Assembly: GCA_034440635.1 (NCBI GenBank)
Contig: JAOTON010000767.1
Span: 1,674,001 to 1,738,000, forward strand
Source of the DNA: Lepas anatifera
Taxonomy: Eukaryota; Arthropoda; Thecostraca; Lepadidae
DNA: 64,000 nucleotides
Reading direction: 5' to 3'
The stretch's first letter is position 1. Every line of letters begins with the position of its first letter. The notes beneath the pieces were generated by a model. The model saw nothing but the letters and a program-made list of their open reading frames with translations, was not told the origin of the DNA and did no database searches. Made by a program: the position numbers and the translations under genes. Shown piece after piece: positions 60,042-64,000 of this stretch.

Positions 60042-62080
60042 GGCAAGGAATCGTTTTCGAAATATTACATACTCTTTTACTTGTTTTGTGTAATATAATA
60101 TGAATCCAAGTCGGTCATGTTTTTCAATTGTGTTTCTTACATTTGACTACATAAGCAGGATGCTCCTTTGATGTTGAAATATGGCTTGCTTTTTGTGGAG
60201 CGTTCATAACCTTTTTTGTGGGCAGGTAAATACATCGCTGGATGAGAGCTTAACACCGAGTATATTTTTTTTATGTGGGAAGATAACTCCTTAACAATCT
60301 CAATTTCGCTTTGAATCAGCCTACACCAATAAAAACTGGCCAGTGCCCATGTGGGGAAAATGTAATTCTACCTGCTTTTTATCTCAATAGACGAGTAAGC
60401 TATTCTAAACCAAGTGCATATCTGAGATGTACAGATCAGAAAGGCCCGCTTCCTTGGCGAGGTCGATTCTGCCGCGCCGCCTGTAATCTACCACCTTGAA
60501 TCTGAACCGCGCACATTAAAAAGCTATCAAATTGAACAACGCTCTATGCAAACAATGTGAAGAGCATAATCAGAATCACTATTCACATACCTGGCGAAAA
60601 CAAGAGAAACTCTGAGCATATGTTTTGAGCCTGCCACATGTGTCCGTATACTGAACTATATCGATATGAAATGATACAGAGTGTGACAGTTTTGTCGTTC
60701 ATCTCAGGCATAACCTTTAGTGCGTGTTTACGGTGATGTAAGACATTCAAACCATTAGAGCTGCGGTCGTAAACAGTGTTTCATCTGTGTGGAGACAACG
60801 ATGAAGATGGACGCATCCAAGATATCATCTTGAATGAGATTAGCTAGGTCATGCAGCATGCATGTTAAGTCCAGCCATGGCTAAGCACGCAGGCGTTAGT
60901 GTTTTCCTTGACATTGTTTTCCTCGCCTGCCTCCAAATCAGCTACATTCCTTGCGCGTCCGCATTAGAGGCAGGGTAGGCGGGCTGGGCCCTGTTCCATG
61001 GGATGGAACGCCGCCGGGCCGACCTGTGATTTCGGCTGTGTGGGCGTCCTTCCGAGCCCTGCAGCCACCCATTACGCCCGATTTATCGACGCCTGCTCAC
61101 ACCCTTTTACACAATCGCCGCGCGGGAAATTTACCGTCCAGTGGTCCGGTGTCGGTCGCTTCTTCACTTTTGTATGCAGCGCTCCCGCCGGCCCCGATCT
61201 CGGTCGACATCATAGCAGCGTGGCAGCACATAATTGTGTTTGATGTATGCTGAGAGCCGAACGAGCCTGGGCCCGGCTGGCAGCCCAGTCATCGCGTTTA
61301 TAGTTTTGTTTATCCCTGTGTGAGCCCGTGTGTGTGTCTGTGTGTCTGCCAGAGCGCTGGGTTCTGGGGGCGTTGCCAGGCTGGTGATGGGAGGGGCTCG
61401 TTCCACGAAGCTGAGGCGCTCCCCAGAATTAGGGGCGTCGTTGGTGATGGTGCTGGGTGGGGCGCTGATGGCCCGGCTCGGAGGATGACCCAATACCGTG
61501 GCCCTTATTGGAGCACGTGACGGTATGATAGGTCAAGCTGGGGGCGGGGCACTACAGCAGATGAGCTATTGTGGTGATGCAAAGTTATTAGCAGGGTGCG
61601 GGGATGCCAGCCCGCTTAGGAATGCACCGTCAGGTCGGTTCTGGTTTGGCTCCGGTCTTGTTTCCGCTAACAATAGGTGTCACAACGCCTAACGCTGCGT
61701 TATCGCGGCGCTTTTCAACACGTTCAGCGCTGTAAAGCAATCTAACTGGACGTTTACCGGCGGGGGCGATGATTCGGTGTTTTCGTGCCACCTGAAGCCA
61801 TACATCATCGCCGATCAGCACTCTCACTTTCCCGGCGACACGGCGACGCGTGAAGCCGCCGCTGCCCGCTCCAGCAGCCCTCAATAGACGCCCAATGACT
61901 TCTGTTCTGGGGCGGCTGCACCGGGCAGTGGCTCCCCGCAGCTACGAAGCCGTCATCGCCCAGTCTTGGCCGCTGGTGCCGGCCTGGTGGCCGCGCTGCT
62001 CGTTATGTCCTCACTGGATGTGACAACTCTAATGTCACAGTCATCCGACCGCGTATCTGGTTTCTGTGCCGACGTGATAA
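60042..62080. other. Non-coding stretch, GC-rich in its second half
   Basis: AT-rich to about 60900, then GC-rich. Frames at 60951-61253, 61164-61493 and 61630-61884 overlap others on the opposite strand and have no recognised domains. Confidence 0.4.
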
Positions 62081-62125
62081 ATGCCGGTCTGTTGTGTAAG
62101 CTTGGCGCCGATACCGTTCCGATCG

Positions 62126-62494
62126 ATGCTGCTGGTCCTTGTGGCAGTCACGACAGTGCACGACATCAATCAGGATCACATCGGCGGCTGGCGCGGATTC
62201 AAGGGCCGCGGCCGACCCGGCATCTGTATGCGCGGGTGCCGCCGCGGCCGCAGAGCCTGCCGCATCCGTAGTAGTGGTCTCAGCCGTAAAACAGCAGCTC
62301 TAATTAAGATGCGATCTCGACGGCTGGCGGTGGCGCATGCCGTGAGTGCTCAGCTGATTACTGATCGACAGCGATTGGTGCGCTTAATAGACTGCGCCGG
62401 CATCGGCGCGGCCGGCGTCACACGGAGAGGTCGGTGGCTGGACGGGAGCGGGGCTGCCACAGCTGCAGCAACAGCCACAGCTGCAGCTGCCTGA
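62126..62494 (+). other. Candidate small secreted cationic peptide (weak)
   Basis: From the ATG at 62126 the frame reads MLLVLVAVTTVHDINQDH, a short hydrophobic stretch like a weak signal peptide. It is followed by an Arg/Gly-rich segment with three cysteines (GICMRGCRRGRRACRIRS), which suggests a cationic secreted or neuropeptide-like product. The ORF actually begins 15 codons upstream at 62081, and its last part (GAATAAATATAAAA) is simply read-through of the minisatellite. GC-rich sequence generates Arg/Gly frames easily, and another frame across the same bases is also open (61966-62271). No promoter, splice or polyadenylation signal supports it. Confidence 0.15.
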
Positions 62495-62930
62495 GGGGCT
62501 GTCACAGCCACAGCTGAAGCTGCTGCTGGGGGGCCGTTATAGCCGGAGCCGCTGCTGAGGGGCTGGCACAGCCACAGCTGAAGCTGCTGCTGGGGCTGTT
62601 ATAGCCGGAGCCGCTGCTGAGGGGCTGGCACAGCCACAGCTGAAGCTGCTGTGGGGGCTGTTATAGCCGGAGCCGCTGCTGAGGCTGGCACAGCCACAGC
62701 TGAAGCTGCTGCTGGGGGCTGTTATAGCCGCACCCATTGCTAGGCTGCCACAGCCTCTGCTGAGGAGCTGTCATAGCCGTAGTCTCTGCTGGTGGGCTGT
62801 CACAGCCGGAGCCGCTGCTGAGGGGCTGCCACAGCCACAGCCTCTGCTGAGGAGCTGTCTGCCGTAGTCTCTGCTGTGGGCTTGCAGCTGGAGCAGCTGT
62901 TGAGGAGCTGCCACAGCCGCAGCTGCTCTC
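62450..62930. repeat. GCTG/CAGC-rich minisatellite, about 60-65-bp unit
   Basis: A unit containing GCTGCTGAGGGGCTG, GCACAGCCACAGCTGAAGC, and TGTTATAGCCGGAGC repeats about seven times with truncated and diverged copies at both ends. CAGCTG palindromes recur in each unit. Frames on both strands translate to low-complexity Ala/Ser-rich peptides that reflect the repeat and are not evidence for a gene. Confidence 0.9.
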
Positions 62931-64000
62931 CTACTGCACCCGGGATGAAGTCACGCTTAATCATGATGTTGAATTACTCTAAACGATGAGATAGCTAGCA
63001 TGAAAGTGGGTTTTGCCGCAAAGCATCCACTATGAGTTTTATGTGGACCATTTGAAAAACTAATGTTAAATTTTCCTTCATCTTATATAAGGTCAACAGC
63101 AATATATAACTTCCCTGGTTTGATAAATAATGACTGTATATGGTACACCAAAGACGGTATTTTTTAAGTTGCAGGAAAACAGTCAATATAGAAACACTAA
63201 AACCTGAATTGTTTCGGCGCTAGATGACCTAATGGTTGACGCTGCCTTAGTCCCGAACTACTAACCACCTAACAAGCAATGTCTCATTTTAATGGTTGAA
63301 ACATCCCCTTATCGGAAGACTTCTGTGGCTGGGCAAAACCGGGTCCTCTGTGAAAAATTGTACGGCTTGGAAAAGGACGTGGTCCGTCCGCGGAATCCTG
63401 TTCTAGTACCGGTATCCCAGATGAAGAGAACAAAAGATTGGCGTTGCGGATATTGGCTGGGTGTGTTATCACTGCGAGAATCGACGGGTGCCCCTCACAC
63501 CCATCTGTTTTCAGGGGGCAGGTTTGCTGACTGACGGTAGTTCCGTGTTTTACAGACCTGATAGCCAAGTCTGTCCCTCGTTTTCAGGGCTAAGCACTTG
63601 TCACGAGGTGGGAGGGATTCGAGTATAATAGCTCACTGTTCAGCTTAGGCTTTCGATCACGAATTCCATCAGAATAGAGCATAAACACGTTGTTTACTTC
63701 TACACTATTTCTAACCCAAACTTGTCATTTTCCTATATCCTGGTATCACGTTTTACCATGTCCGTAAGTTCCAAATTGGCCGCAGCTAATTACCTGTTCC
63801 AGACCTCACACGTCAGCCGGGAACGAGGAAGTGTTGAGCCGGTGTGTTTGTGGGTGATTTAGACTTCACGCCCTCGACGGTCCAGGGCTGGTGCTCCGTC
63901 CTCAGCCCCCTCTATCCGTGTTACAGCCGGCGCGCAGAGTCGGATGGTCTGTCGCCGGAGAGATGTGAGGTCGGCCCCGACGCCGATTAACGCCGACCGC
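62931..64000. other. Non-coding stretch to window end
   Basis: No exon, element or RNA gene is recognised. Frames at 63284-63568 lie on both strands over the same bases. Confidence 0.45.

Noticed and set aside
61630..61884. Exon candidate with a protein-like 84-codon minus frame
   Set aside because: A plus frame across the same bases is just as protein-like and no acceptor or donor in the required phase fits either, so neither can be supported.

Overview
This window reads as nuclear DNA of an invertebrate animal. Genes are sparse and exons are short with long introns. Transposon relics and minisatellites are abundant. CpG is not depleted, and there are several CpG-rich blocks. The one promoter-like site carries a TCAGT-type initiator of the arthropod kind. 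A crustacean or another arthropod is my best guess, but nothing in the sequence proves it. I see no bacterial operons, rRNA, convincing tRNA genes, CRISPR arrays or viral genes. Almost all open reading frames of 60-130 codons here look like chance.

The one gene I can support is a plus-strand regulatory gene in pieces. A CpG-rich, TATA-less promoter lies at about 890-1290, with a GA-rich polypurine tract just upstream and an octamer motif about 55-60 bp before the initiator; a 5' noncoding exon probably follows. About 34 kb downstream is a 151-bp coding exon (35870-36020) with a PVDLS motif, the short peptide by which many transcription factors recruit the corepressor CtBP. After a 22.9-kb intron comes a second GC-rich coding exon (58969-59118). 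The splice phases agree, and joining the two exons creates a consensus SUMO-acceptor motif (IKTE). The setting resembles the N-terminal regulatory part of a KLF3/8/12-like repressor, but no zinc fingers lie in the window and the identity is tentative. The second exon carries an apparent one-base frame break. Exon linkage to the promoter at 1.2 kb is an inference.

The rest is non-coding and rich in small mobile elements whose boundaries can be read directly. Two SINE insertions have perfect 13-bp and 14-bp target-site duplications and share a 3' end; two more copies of a related tail are present. Two hAT-type MITEs have perfect 8-bp duplications, and three copies of another hAT-like family and one less certain MITE are also present. 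One piggyBac-like MITE is bounded by TTAA, and one 407-bp element has ~95-bp inverted arms. Five substantial minisatellites lie at about 35.4-35.9, 38.6-38.9, 55.2-55.4, 57.2-57.7 and 62.45-62.93 kb. The first runs to within 10 bp of the PVDLS exon and replaces the usual polypyrimidine tract.

Layout: 0-1.6 kb promoter and possible first exon; 1.6-35.9 kb putative first intron or intergenic DNA with CpG-rich blocks and MITEs; 35.9-36.0 kb PVDLS exon; 36.0-59.0 kb long intron with SINEs, a piggyBac-like MITE and minisatellites; 59.0-59.1 kb second coding exon; 59.1-64 kb further intron or intergenic sequence with the foldback element, a weak candidate for a small secreted cationic peptide, and a CAG/CTG-rich minisatellite. 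All calls were made by eye from sequence and translated frames.
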